In this document: in pieces, positions 19,467 to 28,193 of the stretch
How positions within the stretch are numbered: position 1 is the first letter of the stretch
Layout: every line of letters starts with the position of its first letter
Assembly: GCF_900111015.1 (NCBI RefSeq)
Contig: NZ_FOFS01000009.1
Location: 1 to 64,000 of the forward strand
DNA length: 64,000 nucleotides
Direction of reading: 5' to 3'
Origin: Solimonas aquatica
GTDB lineage: Bacteria > Pseudomonadota > Gammaproteobacteria > Nevskiales > Nevskiaceae
Translations under genes and position numbers: made by a program
Notes under the pieces: model-generated
Seen by the model: only the letters and a program-made list of their open reading frames with translations
What the model was told of the DNA's origin: nothing
Databases searched by the model: none

Positions 19467-20473
19467 GGTTTCTTCAGCTGGAATTGACGGACCGCGGCGT
19501 TGTGCTGCTCCAGGGATTCGGAGAAGGCATGCGTGCCATCGCTACGGGCTACGAAGAATAACGCCTTGCCATCGTCCGGGTGCAGGGCGGCGTGAATCGC
19601 GGCGCGTCCCGGCAGGCAGATCGGCGTCGGCGGCAGGCCCTTGCGCGTGTAGGTGTTGTAAGGCGTGTCCGCGCGCAGATCGGCCAGACGCAGATTGCCG
19701 TCGAAGCGTGCGCCCAGACCGTAGATTACGGTGGGATCGGTCTGCAGCAGCATGCCCAGCCGCAGGCGCCGCACGAACACGCCGGCGATCTGCGGCCGCT
19801 CCGCCGCCGCGCCGGTCTCCTTCTCGACGATGGAGGCCATCACCAAGGCCTCGTCGGCGCTCGCGTAAGGCAGCTCCGGCGCGCGCTGCGCCCACTCCGC
19901 GGCCAGCACGTTCTGCATCATCGCGCGCGCCTGCCGCAGCAGGGTCAGATCCGGCGTGTGCCTGGGAAAGCGATAGGTGTCCGGGAACAGGCGTCCCTCG
20001 GCCGGCAGTCCGGGCTCACCGAGCGCAGCCATCGCCGCCGCCGGATCGGCGCTGCTCAGGGTGTGGTGCAGATTGGGTTCGGCAGCGATCAGCTGCAGGG
20101 CCTGCGCTGCGGTCATGCCTTCGGTGATGCGCAGCTCGTGCAGCAGGGTCTGGCCGGACATGAACAGCGCCAGCAGGTCCAGGGCGTTGAGACCGGGCTT
20201 GAGCTCGTACTCGCCGCTGCGGATCTTGCTGCCGATGTTCTGCACGCGCACATACACGCGCAGGTAGAACACGGCACGATCCGTATCGAGCAGGCCCTGC
20301 GTGCGCAGGCGACGCAGCGTGGCGGCAAAGGCCTCGCCGTCTTCGATCTCGAAGGCCTGCGGCTGCGCCAGCACCAGGGGCTGGTGCAGGGCGCGGCGCA
20401 CATCCTGCGCCAGCCACAGACCGGCCACGATCAGCAGCAGCAACAGCGCCAGCAGCAGGGAACGGATTTTCAC
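19463..20473 (-). CDS. mltG: Endolytic murein transglycosylase MltG
   Basis: This 336-residue inner-membrane protein cuts nascent glycan strands in the periplasm and limits their length. It has a short cytoplasmic tail, one membrane helix (about residues 5-22), a LysM-like region, and the YceG domain with the catalytic Glu in ASIVEKETG and the PTVIYGLG and TPICLPG segments. It starts with GTG at 20473. The region just upstream is the end of a MITE-like element starting at 20479, and no good ribosome-binding site is visible there. Downstream it overlaps tmk. The pabC-mltG-tmk-holB order is common in gammaproteobacteria. Confidence 0.95.
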   Translation of the reverse strand: MKIRSLLLALLLLLIVAGLWLAQDVRRALHQPLVLAQPQAFEIEDGEAFAATLRRLRTQGLLDTDRAVFYLRVYVRVQNIGSKIRSGEYELKPGLNALDLLALFMSGQTLLHELRITEGMTAAQALQLIAAEPNLHHTLSSADPAAAMAALGEPGLPAEGRLFPDTYRFPRHTPDLTLLRQARAMMQNVLAAEWAQRAPELPYASADEALVMASIVEKETGAAAERPQIAGVFVRRLRLGMLLQTDPTVIYGLGARFDGNLRLADLRADTPYNTYTRKGLPPTPICLPGRAAIHAALHPDDGKALFFVARSDGTHAFSESLEQHNAAVRQFQLKKP

Positions 20474-20478
20474 GTTTT

Positions 20479-20760
20479 AGAACCTATCCGTGGATTGCGC
20501 GCATCTGCGACGGAGGTCGTTTTGCCGCAGGGCAAGGCGGCAGACGCGCCGCTTGGTGATTCCAAGCCAGCGGCTGCCAACGCCGCCCTGCGGCAAAACG
20601 GCCCCGTCCCTTCGGGTTGCGCCGAAAATCGCGCCGCGCGGCGTTGCGAAACTTGGCCTTGGCCCCTTCAATCGCTTTTGGGCCAAGGCCTGCGTTTCGC
20701 GCCTTGCCCGGCGCGATTTTCGGCAGCAACGCAGACGTGCGCAATTCACGAATAGGTTCT
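20479..20760. mobile_element. MITE-like element with 31-bp terminal inverted repeats
   Basis: The 282-bp element has ends AGAACCTAT...TCTGCG (20479-20509) and the inverted copy at 20730-20760, differing at four of 31 positions. Inside are two large stem-loops: arms 20518-20533/20585-20600 (16 bp perfect) and 20622-20636/20709-20723 (15 bp perfect). It encodes no plausible protein. It fills the whole gap between pabC and mltG: one end supplies the last base of the pabC stop codon and the other ends five bp from the mltG GTG. No second copy was seen in this window. Confidence 0.8.
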
Positions 20761-21581
20761 CAGTTGAGCCTCGGATGCGCCAGCGCCAGGGCCAGGGCCT
20801 GCGTCACCGCGCCGGGCGAACGCCAGTCGCGATTCTCCACGCGACGCAGCGGCCACAGGCCGATCAGGGCATTGCAGATGAAGCCTTCTTCCACCGACCA
20901 CAGTGCATCGGCGCTGGCCTCCACCTCCTGCACGGCGATGCCCAGCTCGGCGGCCAGACGCAGGATGCGCCGGCGCATCACGCCGGCCACACCGCAGCGC
21001 TGGATGCGCGGCGTGTACAGCACCTCGTCCGCCACCCAGAACAGATTCGTGCGCGTGCCGCCGACCAGATGGCCCAGGGCGTCGCACATCAGCAGCTCAT
21101 CGACGCCGTCCTGCAGCTCGGCAGCGGCCAGCACCTGCTCCAGCCGGTTGAGATGCTTGAGGCCCGCGAGTCGCGGTTGTATGGCCAGACGCAGCTGCGC
21201 GAAGCGCGCCACCACACCACGCTCCCAGAGCCGCGCCGGATAGACCGGCGCCTCGTCGACGTGCACGATGCGATCGGACTGCGGCCCCGGCGGCGCATAG
21301 CCGCGCCGGCCGGCACAGCGGGTGACCAGCCACTTCACCACGGCGCGGGAACGAGCGCTGAGCAATTGTTGCGTGTCGGCCAGCAGCGCCTCGGCCGGCG
21401 GCATCGCCAGACCCAGCGCCGCGCAATCCTCGCCCAGCTTGGCGAGATGATCTTCGCAGTAAAGGATTTCGCCCTCGTGCGCGAGCAGGGTGCGGAACAC
21501 CCCGTCGCCGTAATGCAGACCACGATTGCCGTAGCTCACGGCATCGCTGGCAAAGCCGTTGATCAGGGTCTGCGTGCTCAT
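20760..21581 (-). CDS. pabC: Aminodeoxychorismate lyase
   Basis: This 273-residue PLP enzyme of the fold-type IV aminotransferase family converts aminodeoxychorismate to p-aminobenzoate and pyruvate, for folate synthesis. Features include HYGDGVFRTLL near residue 23, the lysine in VVKWLVTR as PLP-lysine candidate, RGYAPPG, and the C-terminal LMCDALGHLVGGTRTNLFWV. It overlaps the pabB stop by four bases (ATGA), matching the paired function of the two enzymes. Its own stop codon lies at the edge of the MITE-like element, so the C-terminus LAHPRLN could have been altered slightly by the insertion. Confidence 0.94.
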   Translation of the reverse strand: MSTQTLINGFASDAVSYGNRGLHYGDGVFRTLLAHEGEILYCEDHLAKLGEDCAALGLAMPPAEALLADTQQLLSARSRAVVKWLVTRCAGRRGYAPPGPQSDRIVHVDEAPVYPARLWERGVVARFAQLRLAIQPRLAGLKHLNRLEQVLAAAELQDGVDELLMCDALGHLVGGTRTNLFWVADEVLYTPRIQRCGVAGVMRRRILRLAAELGIAVQEVEASADALWSVEEGFICNALIGLWPLRRVENRDWRSPGAVTQALALALAHPRLN

Positions 21582-22921
21582 GCGCCAGCGTCCAGCGCCA
21601 GCAGCAGACCACGCGCCTTGGCGCGCGTCTCCTGCAGCTCGGCCTGCGGCTGCGAGTCGGCGACGATGCCGGCACCGGCGCGAAAGCTCAGCTGCCCGCG
21701 CTGCCAGACCATGCTGCGGATCAGGATGTTGGTGTCGAGCCGGCCGTCGCGCGAGAGATAGCCCATGGCGCCGGTGTACGGCCCGCGCCCTTCACGCTCC
21801 AGCTCGGCGATGATCTGCATCACGCGCACCTTGGGACAGCCGGTGATGGTGCCGCCGGGAAACACCGCGCGCAGCGCCTCGCCCGCGCCGATGCCCGCCC
21901 GCAGGCGGCCACGGACGTTGGAGACGATGTGATGCACATGCGCATAGCTCTCCAGATTCATCAGCTCGCTGACTTCGATGCTGCCGGGCACGCAGACGCG
22001 GCCCAGGTCATTGCGCTGCAGATCGAGCAGCATGATGTGCTCGGCGCGCTCCTTGAGATTATCGCGCAGCACGGCGCGCAGACGCGCGTCCTCTTCTTCG
22101 CTGTCGCCACGCCGACGGGTGCCGGCAATGGGCCGGGTCTGGATCAGCGCGCCATCGAGCTGCAGCAGACGCTCCGGCGAGGAGCTGATCACCGCCGCAT
22201 CCTCCCAGAGCATCAGGCCGGCAAAGGGCGCGGGATTGTGCCGGCGCAGCCGCGCGTAGAGCTCGGTGGGTGTGGCCTGCGCCGCGATGCGCACATCCCA
22301 GCGCCGCGACAGATTCACCTGGAAGACGTCGCCGGCGCGCAGATACTCGAGCACGGCCCTCACCCCATCCAGATACCGCTGCGCCGGCTCTTCCTCAAGC
22401 TGCGCCTCGATCGTGTGCGCCTGCGGCGGCAAGGGCGCTTGCTGCGCCAGTGCGCACAGCGCCTGCAGCGCCGATTCGCCGCGCTCGCTGATGGCAAAGG
22501 CCTGCTGTGTGTTGCGGTCGATCAGCAGGGCCGAGGGACAGCGCACCGCCAGGGCATCGGGCAGCGGATACGGCGAGTCCGGCAGACGCAGCGTCGGCTC
22601 CACCACGCGCGCGGCCTCGTAGCCCAGATAAAGAAACCAGCCCCCGCAGAAAGGCAGCGCATCGCGCGCCAGCGGCGGCAGCTGCGCGGCCCAGGCATCG
22701 AGGCTCTGAAAAAAATCGCCGGCCGGCACCAGCCCGTCGCTGCCGCGCAGCTCGCCGCCGCGCAGACGCAGGTGTTGTTCGGGGTCGCCCAGCAGCAAAT
22801 CCCAGCGCCCGGCCTGCGGGTGCGCGGCCACGCTCTCCAGCAGAAACGGAAAGCGCTGCGGATGCCGGCGCTGCAGCGCCGGCAGATCAGGCAGCGAGGG
22901 AAGCTGCGCGCGCCAGATCAT
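21578..22921 (-). CDS. pabB: Aminodeoxychorismate synthase component I, with TrpE-like PIAGT motif
   Basis: This 447-residue chorismate-binding enzyme should aminate chorismate to 4-amino-4-deoxychorismate together with a PabA amidotransferase. Motifs include SSSPERLL, DLQRNDLGRV, HHIVSNVRG and FPGGTITGCPK. The E. coli PabB motif PIKGT, with catalytic Lys274, reads PIAGT here (A266, codon 22124-22126), as in anthranilate synthase TrpE. Position next to pabC and the shorter length (TrpE is usually about 500 residues) favour PabB. An anthranilate-synthase or dual role cannot be excluded from sequence alone. It begins 14 bp after the fabF stop. Confidence 0.87.
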   Translation of the reverse strand: MIWRAQLPSLPDLPALQRRHPQRFPFLLESVAAHPQAGRWDLLLGDPEQHLRLRGGELRGSDGLVPAGDFFQSLDAWAAQLPPLARDALPFCGGWFLYLGYEAARVVEPTLRLPDSPYPLPDALAVRCPSALLIDRNTQQAFAISERGESALQALCALAQQAPLPPQAHTIEAQLEEEPAQRYLDGVRAVLEYLRAGDVFQVNLSRRWDVRIAAQATPTELYARLRRHNPAPFAGLMLWEDAAVISSSPERLLQLDGALIQTRPIAGTRRRGDSEEEDARLRAVLRDNLKERAEHIMLLDLQRNDLGRVCVPGSIEVSELMNLESYAHVHHIVSNVRGRLRAGIGAGEALRAVFPGGTITGCPKVRVMQIIAELEREGRGPYTGAMGYLSRDGRLDTNILIRSMVWQRGQLSFRAGAGIVADSQPQAELQETRAKARGLLLALDAGA

Positions 22922-22935
22922 CGGCGCGCGGTCCG

Positions 22936-24177
22936 TCAGGCGTAGCGCTTGAACGCCACGCAGCCGTTGGTGCCACCAAAACCGAAGGAGTTGGAGATGG
23001 CGATCTCCAGCTTGCGTTCCTTGGCCTTGTGCGCCGTGTAATCCAGATCACAGCCTTCGCTGGGATTGTCCAGATTGATGGTCGGCGGCACGATCTGGTC
23101 GCGCAGCGCCAGCACCGAGAAGATCGCCTCGATGCCGCCGGCCGCGCCGAGCAGATGCCCGGTCATGGACTTGGTGGAGCTCACCGAAAGCTTGTAGGCA
23201 TGCTCGCCGAACGCGGCCTTGATGCCCATGGTTTCGGCGATGTCACCCGCCGGCGTGGACGTGCCGTGGGCGTTGATGTAATCGACCTGATCGGCATTGA
23301 GCTGGGCATCGCGCAGCGCGTTCTGCATCGCGCGACGACCGCCGTTGCCATCATCCGGCGGCAGGGTGATGTGATAGGCATCGCCCGACATGCCGAAGCC
23401 CACCAGCTCGGCGTAGATCTTCGCGCCGCGCTTCTTGGCGTGTTCGAGTTCTTCGATCACCAGCACACCGGCGCCATCGCCGAGCACGAAGCCGTCGCGG
23501 TCCTTGTCCCAGGGCCGGCTGGCCTTCTCGGGATCGTCGTTGCGCGTGGACAGCGCGCGCGCCGAGCAGAAACCGGCCAGGCCCGCCGGGGCGGAGCCGG
23601 CTTCGCCGGCGCCCACCACGAACACATCCGCATCACCGTGCTGGATCAGGCGCATGCCGATACCCACGGCATGCGTGGCCGTGGTACAGGCAGTGACAGT
23701 GGCGATGTTCGGACCGGTGATGCCCAGATCGATGGACACATAGCCGGAGATCATGTTGATGATCGAGGCCGGCACGAAGAACGGCGACACCCGCTTGGGG
23801 CCGCTGCGGTGCAGATTGCCGCACTGCTCTTCGATGCTGCCGATACCACCGATGCCCGAACCCACGCAAACGCCGATGCGGTCGCGGTTCTCATCGGTGA
23901 TTTCCAGTCCGGCATCGCGCACCGCCTGCTTGGAGGCGGCGACACCGTAATGGATGAATGGATCGGTGCGCTTGACGTCCTTCACGCTCAGCCACTGGCT
24001 GGCGTCGAAGTCACGGATCATGCCACCGAAACGAGTGGTATAGGCCGACACGTCGTAATACGTGATCGGCCCGATACCGGACTTTCCAGCGAGGATATTG
24101 CCCCAGGCCGTGGCGACATCGTTGCCCACAGGGGACACGATTCCCAGGCCGGTGACGACGACGCGCCTACGGCTCAT
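22936..24177 (-). CDS. fabF: 3-oxoacyl-ACP synthase II (KAS II)
   Basis: This 413-residue condensing enzyme elongates acyl-ACP with malonyl-ACP. The catalytic triad is C164 in TACTTATHA, a His in [11 protein letters not shown] (about 304) and a His in [11 protein letters not shown] (about 341). The N-terminus [15 protein letters not shown] is the standard start. The gene follows acpP with a 44-bp gap and is followed closely by pabB, an arrangement in which folate genes are cotranscribed with fatty-acid genes. Confidence 0.97.
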   Translation of the reverse strand: MSRRRVVVTGLGIVSPVGNDVATAWGNILAGKSGIGPITYYDVSAYTTRFGGMIRDFDASQWLSVKDVKRTDPFIHYGVAASKQAVRDAGLEITDENRDRIGVCVGSGIGGIGSIEEQCGNLHRSGPKRVSPFFVPASIINMISGYVSIDLGITGPNIATVTACTTATHAVGIGMRLIQHGDADVFVVGAGEAGSAPAGLAGFCSARALSTRNDDPEKASRPWDKDRDGFVLGDGAGVLVIEELEHAKKRGAKIYAELVGFGMSGDAYHITLPPDDGNGGRRAMQNALRDAQLNADQVDYINAHGTSTPAGDIAETMGIKAAFGEHAYKLSVSSTKSMTGHLLGAAGGIEAIFSVLALRDQIVPPTINLDNPSEGCDLDYTAHKAKERKLEIAISNSFGFGGTNGCVAFKRYA

Positions 24178-24221
24178 TGCGGCAAAAACCTGTCTAGATT
24201 GGAACTTGTGGAAATGAAAAC

Positions 24222-24467
24222 TCAGCCCTGCTGCGGGGCGTGAGCTTTGATGTAGTTCAGCACGTCGGCGAAGGTCACGATCTTCTCGGCTTCTTCGTCG
24301 GGGATGTCGATCTCGAACTCTTCTTCGAGCGCCATCACCAGTTCAACCGTGTCCAGCGAGTCGGCGCCAAGGTCTTCCACGAACGACGCATCCGGGGTGA
24401 TCTGATCTTCGCTCACGGAAAGCTGCTCGGCGATGATCTTCTTGACCTTCTCTTCCAACGTACTCAT
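24222..24467 (-). CDS. acpP: Acyl carrier protein
   Basis: This 81-residue acidic protein carries the 4'-phosphopantetheine arm on S37 ([10 protein letters not shown]) and shuttles acyl chains in fatty-acid synthesis. The sequence is nearly canonical throughout, including [16 protein letters not shown], with a short extra tail HAPQQG. A strong ribosome-binding site AGGAG lies at 24475-24479. The 139 bp upstream are AT-richer than the surroundings and include TACAAT, so acpP probably has its own strong promoter, as expected for an abundant protein; a clear -35 element could not be placed. Confidence 0.98.
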   Translation of the reverse strand: MSTLEEKVKKIIAEQLSVSEDQITPDASFVEDLGADSLDTVELVMALEEEFEIDIPDEEAEKIVTFADVLNYIKAHAPQQG

Positions 24468-24606
24468 GCATTAACTCCTGAAACCACAGTTATCGATGAT
24501 TGAAGCCCGCGTATTGTAGTCAATCGCTGGGAGAAACAGTGCCACCAAGAAAAAAACGCAAAATCAGTGCCTTAATTTTGCAACAAGCGACTGCGGCCCG
24601 AGGGCC

Positions 24607-25353
24607 TCAGTCCATGTACAGTCCGCCGTTGACGTGCAGCGTGGTCCCGGTGACGTAACCGGCTTCACGCGAAGCCAGAAACGCCACGGCGGCGGCGATG
24701 TCCTCCGGCGCGCCCAGGCGCTGCACCGGCACGCGATCCATCAGCCCCTTGCGCACGTCCTCGCTCAGGGTCTTGGTCATGTCGGTGTCGATGAAGCCCG
24801 GCGCCACCACGTTGACGGTGATGCCGCGCGAGCCGATCTCCTGCGCCAGCGACTTGGAAAAGCCGATCAGGCCGGCCTTGGCCGCGCAGTAATTCGCCTG
24901 GCCCGGATTGCCCATGCTGCCGACCACCGAGCCGATGCTGATGATGCGGCCATAGCGCGCCTTCATCATGCCGCGCAGCACCGCACGCGAGAGACGGAAC
25001 ACCGAGGTCAGATCGGTCTGGATCACCTGATCCCAGTCCTCGTCCTTCATGCGCAGCATCAGCGTGTCGCGGGTGACGCCGGCATTGTTCACCAGCACGC
25101 TCAGCGTGCCGATGCTGGACAGCAAGGCTTCCACGGCGGCGCCGTCGCGCACGTCCAGCACCCGGCCTTCACCGCCGTAAGGCGCAAGCGTGGCGCTGAT
25201 CGCCTGCGCGCCGGATTCACTGGTGGCGGTGCCGTAGACCTTGGCGCCGGCCTTTGCAAAACGCAGGGCGATGGCCTGGCCGATGCCTCGGCTGGCGCCG
25301 GTGACAAGCACGGTGTCGCGGTTGCCGTCGGCGGTCTGGGGGGAATCGGTCAT
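24607..25353 (-). CDS. fabG: 3-oxoacyl-ACP reductase
   Basis: This 248-residue short-chain dehydrogenase reduces 3-oxoacyl-ACP with NADPH. The cofactor motif TGASRGIGQ is at residues 18-26, NNAG at 89-92, and the catalytic residues are S142, Y155 and K159 (YCAAK). The C-terminus VTGTTLHVNGGLYMD is typical of FabG. The ATG at 25353 gives a normal N-terminus; a longer frame exists upstream but adds non-conserved residues. No strong ribosome-binding site is visible. It lies between fabD and acpP in the standard fab order. Confidence 0.96.
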   Translation of the reverse strand: MTDSPQTADGNRDTVLVTGASRGIGQAIALRFAKAGAKVYGTATSESGAQAISATLAPYGGEGRVLDVRDGAAVEALLSSIGTLSVLVNNAGVTRDTLMLRMKDEDWDQVIQTDLTSVFRLSRAVLRGMMKARYGRIISIGSVVGSMGNPGQANYCAAKAGLIGFSKSLAQEIGSRGITVNVVAPGFIDTDMTKTLSEDVRKGLMDRVPVQRLGAPEDIAAAVAFLASREAGYVTGTTLHVNGGLYMD

Positions 25354-25447
25354 GAGAAAGGCTGGCTCGTGCAGGCGGCTGCTTGCCGCGGCGCGTAGTG
25401 GGATTGACTGTGTAGACAATAGGATAGCGGCAGCACAGCCATCAAGG

Positions 25448-26377
25448 TCAAGCCTTGACAGCAGCCACCGCTTTGGCGAAGCCCTCGGCGTCTTCCAGGG
25501 CAAACGACAGCGCGTCCTTGACGATGCGCTTGTTCAGGCCCACCAGAACCTTGCCCGGACCACATTCAAAAAGCTGCGTAACACCCTGTTCCTCAAGCTT
25601 TTTGATTGTCGCGGTCCAACGCACGGGGCGGTACAGCTGATCACGCAGCGCCAGCCGGATCGCCTCCGGCTCCTGGCGCGTCGCGCCGTCCAGATTGTGC
25701 AGCACCGGCAGTGCCGGCGCGCGCACGCTCAGGCTGCCGAGGCGCTCGAACAGCTTGTCGGCCGCCTCGCGCAGCAGCGCGCTGTGCGAAGGCACCGACA
25801 TCGGCAGACGCTTGATCATGCGCGCGCCGCGCGCCTTGCCCTGCGCTTCCAGCCATTCCAGGGCCGGAATATTGCCGGCCACCACCACCTGTCCCGGCGC
25901 GTTGTAATTGGCCGGCTCCAGCACGCCCGGGCCGCTGTATTCGCGGCAGAAGGCCTCGATGGCCTCGTCCTCCAGGCCCACCACCGCCGACATGCCGCCC
26001 ACACCTTCCGGCACCGCGGCCTGCATCAGCTGGCCGCGCAACTCCACCAGCTTGAGCGCGTCGGCAAAATCCAGGCTGCCCGCGGCGACCAGCGCGGTGT
26101 ATTCACCCAGGCTGTGCCCGGCCAGCGCCGCCGGCGCCGGCAGGCCCTGGGCCTGCCAGAGGCGCCAGACCGCGATGCCGGCGGCCAGCAAGGCCGGCTG
26201 CGTGCGCGCGGTCTGGTTCAGGCTCTCCGCCGGGCCTTCGCGCACCAGCGCGGCCAGGTCCCAGCCCAGCGCCGTGGAGGCTTCCTCGAAGGTCTGGCCG
26301 ATCAGCGCATCACTGTGACCGGACAGCATGCCAACGGCCTGCGAACCCTGGCCGGGAAATAACATCGCGTAAGTCAT
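25448..26377 (-). CDS. fabD: Malonyl-CoA:ACP transacylase
   Basis: This 309-residue enzyme transfers malonyl from CoA to ACP. LFPGQGSQAVGM is at the N-terminus, the active-site serine is S89 in GHSLGEYTAL, and the second catalytic His lies in VPSHSALL. The length matches the family. The start overlaps the stop of the rhombosortase gene by four bases (ATGA). In many gammaproteobacteria rpmF-plsX-fabH precede fabD; here they are absent and a rhombosortase gene takes the place of fabH. Confidence 0.96.
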   Translation of the reverse strand: MTYAMLFPGQGSQAVGMLSGHSDALIGQTFEEASTALGWDLAALVREGPAESLNQTARTQPALLAAGIAVWRLWQAQGLPAPAALAGHSLGEYTALVAAGSLDFADALKLVELRGQLMQAAVPEGVGGMSAVVGLEDEAIEAFCREYSGPGVLEPANYNAPGQVVVAGNIPALEWLEAQGKARGARMIKRLPMSVPSHSALLREAADKLFERLGSLSVRAPALPVLHNLDGATRQEPEAIRLALRDQLYRPVRWTATIKKLEEQGVTQLFECGPGKVLVGLNKRIVKDALSFALEDAEGFAKAVAAVKA

Positions 26378-27015
26378 GTTTGCTTATTCTCAGTTTGCGT
26401 TATCGACGTCTCGGGGGCGGTGCCTTTCTCGCGTCCGGTAAAGCTGCCGAACATCAAGCCATAAAGCAAAGCGGTGATGGTGCCGTACAGGTGCGACTCG
26501 GTGATGACATGCCCGCCCAGGGCGGCTTCGTCGGACACCGGTGCGCCGGCAATGATTTCATAAGCCAGCTTGCCCAGCAGATACAGCAGGCAGGCGGCGG
26601 CGATCAGATCGCGCTGGCGCAGCTGCGGCACCAGGCCCAGCAGGAACAGACCATGGATCACGCCCGACATGCCCACATAGTGCTGCAACCAGGGAACCAG
26701 CGCGTACAAAAACAGTCCCATGCCGGTGGACAGCAGCAGCAGGCGACGCAGCCAGACCCAGGCCGGCAGTCTTTGCGGACAGAGCAGCACCAGTACCAGC
26801 AGGCCCAGACTGTTGAGCAGCAGGTGATACCAGCCCAGATGCACGAAGCTGCCGCTGGCCAGGCGCCACCACTGTCCGCCGGCAATCGCGGCGCGATCGA
26901 AGCGCAGCCACTCGCGCCCCGCATCGCCGAAGGCTTGCAGCAGTACGAGCAGCAGCACCAGAAACAGAGGCCAGACCCAGATGTCACGGGTCCGACGTAG
27001 CGAGTTTGTTATCAT
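26374..27015 (-). CDS. rrtA: Rhombosortase (rhomboid-family intramembrane protease)
   Basis: This 213-residue, six-helix membrane protein carries the rhomboid elements HLLLN (64-68), GMSG with nucleophile S117 followed by H121, and the partner H175 in ESHLYG. The short length and the GxSGxxHG arrangement fit rhombosortases, which process proteins bearing a C-terminal GlyGly-CTERM signal. Such substrates are exported by T2SS in Vibrio and relatives. The ATG at 27015 is preferred; the first in-frame ATG (27039) is possible. It is translationally coupled to fabD and divergent from gspG across 48 bp. No GlyGly-CTERM substrate is encoded in this window. Confidence 0.82.
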   Translation of the reverse strand: MITNSLRRTRDIWVWPLFLVLLLVLLQAFGDAGREWLRFDRAAIAGGQWWRLASGSFVHLGWYHLLLNSLGLLVLVLLCPQRLPAWVWLRRLLLLSTGMGLFLYALVPWLQHYVGMSGVIHGLFLLGLVPQLRQRDLIAAACLLYLLGKLAYEIIAGAPVSDEAALGGHVITESHLYGTITALLYGLMFGSFTGREKGTAPETSITQTENKQT

Positions 27016-27063
27016 CGAGCCAGACGCACACGGCGTCATCCAACCTAGTAAATCTTAACCCGA

Positions 27064-27510
27064 ATGAACAAACCTCATGCTCGCCGCCGGCAGAGCGGCT
27101 TCACCCTGATCGAAATCATGGTCGTGGTGGTGATTCTCGGCATCCTGGCCACCTTCGTGGTGCCCAAGATCATGAACAAGCCCGACGAGGCGCGCATCGT
27201 CAAGGCCAAGCACGATATCTCCGCGCTGCTCACCGCGCTGAACTTCTACAAGCTGGACAACTACGGCTATCCGTCCACGCAGCAAGGCCTGGAAGCCCTG
27301 GTGCACAAACCCTCGGGCTCGCCGGAGCCGAAGAACTACCGCGCCGAAGGCTATCTCGACAAGCTGCCCAAGGATCCCTGGGGCAATCCGTATCAGTACC
27401 TGTCCCCGGGCACCAAGGGTGAGGTGGATGTCTACTCGCTGGGCCGCGACAACCGCCCGGGCGGCGAAGGCGCCGATGCCGACATCGGCAACTGGGATAT
27501 CAACGGCTGA
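27064..27510 (+). CDS. gspG: T2SS major pseudopilin GspG
   Basis: This 148-residue major pseudopilin builds the periplasmic pseudopilus of the type II secretion system. The prepilin site is G12|FTLIE with the conserved Glu5 of the mature protein. The C-terminal half carries the GspG calcium-site region ([10 protein letters not shown] ... IGNWDING). It is the first gene of an eight-gene gsp run. No strong ribosome-binding site is visible before the ATG. Confidence 0.97.
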   Translation: MNKPHARRRQSGFTLIEIMVVVVILGILATFVVPKIMNKPDEARIVKAKHDISALLTALNFYKLDNYGYPSTQQGLEALVHKPSGSPEPKNYRAEGYLDKLPKDPWGNPYQYLSPGTKGEVDVYSLGRDNRPGGEGADADIGNWDING

Positions 27511-27515
27511 TCCCC

Positions 27516-28193
27516 ATGCGGGTCCTGCCCGCCCGCGCCCGCTTCGTCGTGCCTGCCGCCGCGCGCGCTTCGCGCGGTTTCACGCTGATCGAAATCCTGG
27601 TGGTGATGGTGATCATCGGGGTACTGGTGAGCTTCGCCACGCTCTCGATCAGCAGCCGCGCGCTGGCCGACAAGCTGGAGAGCGAAGCGCATCTGCTCGC
27701 GCAACTGCTGGCCCTGGCCAGCGAGGACGCTGAGCTGCAGGGCGTGGAGCTGGGCTTCGTCCATACCGAGCACGGCTACGCCTTTCTCACCGTCGGCCCC
27801 GGCGGCGGCTGGATTCCCATCGACAGCGGCGCGCTGCGCCCGCGTCGCCTGCAATCACCGATCACCCTGCAGATGCGCGTCAACGAGCAGAAGGTGCCGC
27901 CGGTTTCCGAAGCCAGCCTGAAAACCGCCGCCCAGCGCGATCAGCAGGCGGAGAAGCAGAAGGCCAAGGGTGAAGCCACAGCCGAGGCGCAAGAGGCTGC
28001 CACCAGGAACAAGGGCAAGGATCAGGACAAGGACAAACAGCAGCCGCTCAAGCCGCAGGTGCTGCTGCTGTCCAGCGGCGAGAGCACGGCCATGAGCCTG
28101 GACATCGGCGCACCCGGCGTGCCCAGCGCCTTTCGCCTCGATCTCGATGAACTGGGTCATGTGCAGCAGCAGACCCTGGATGTGCGGCGATGA
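27516..28193 (+). CDS. gspH: T2SS minor pseudopilin GspH with a charged low-complexity insert
   Basis: This 225-residue minor pseudopilin has its prepilin cleavage site at G21|FTLIE and a hydrophobic helix to about residue 45. It is longer than usual because residues about 135-185 form a Lys/Gln/Glu/Ala-rich stretch (QRDQQAEKQKAKGEA ... KDQDKDKQQ) that interrupts the C-terminal beta domain. The gene starts five bp after gspG and overlaps gspI. GspH with I, J and K caps the pseudopilus tip. Confidence 0.9.
   Translation: MRVLPARARFVVPAAARASRGFTLIEILVVMVIIGVLVSFATLSISSRALADKLESEAHLLAQLLALASEDAELQGVELGFVHTEHGYAFLTVGPGGGWIPIDSGALRPRRLQSPITLQMRVNEQKVPPVSEASLKTAAQRDQQAEKQKAKGEATAEAQEAATRNKGKDQDKDKQQPLKPQVLLLSSGESTAMSLDIGAPGVPSAFRLDLDELGHVQQQTLDVRR

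Noticed and set aside
20477..20749. Small frames inside the pabC-mltG element
   Set aside because: They arise from the palindromic element itself, have no start signals, and their sequence follows the stem repeats.
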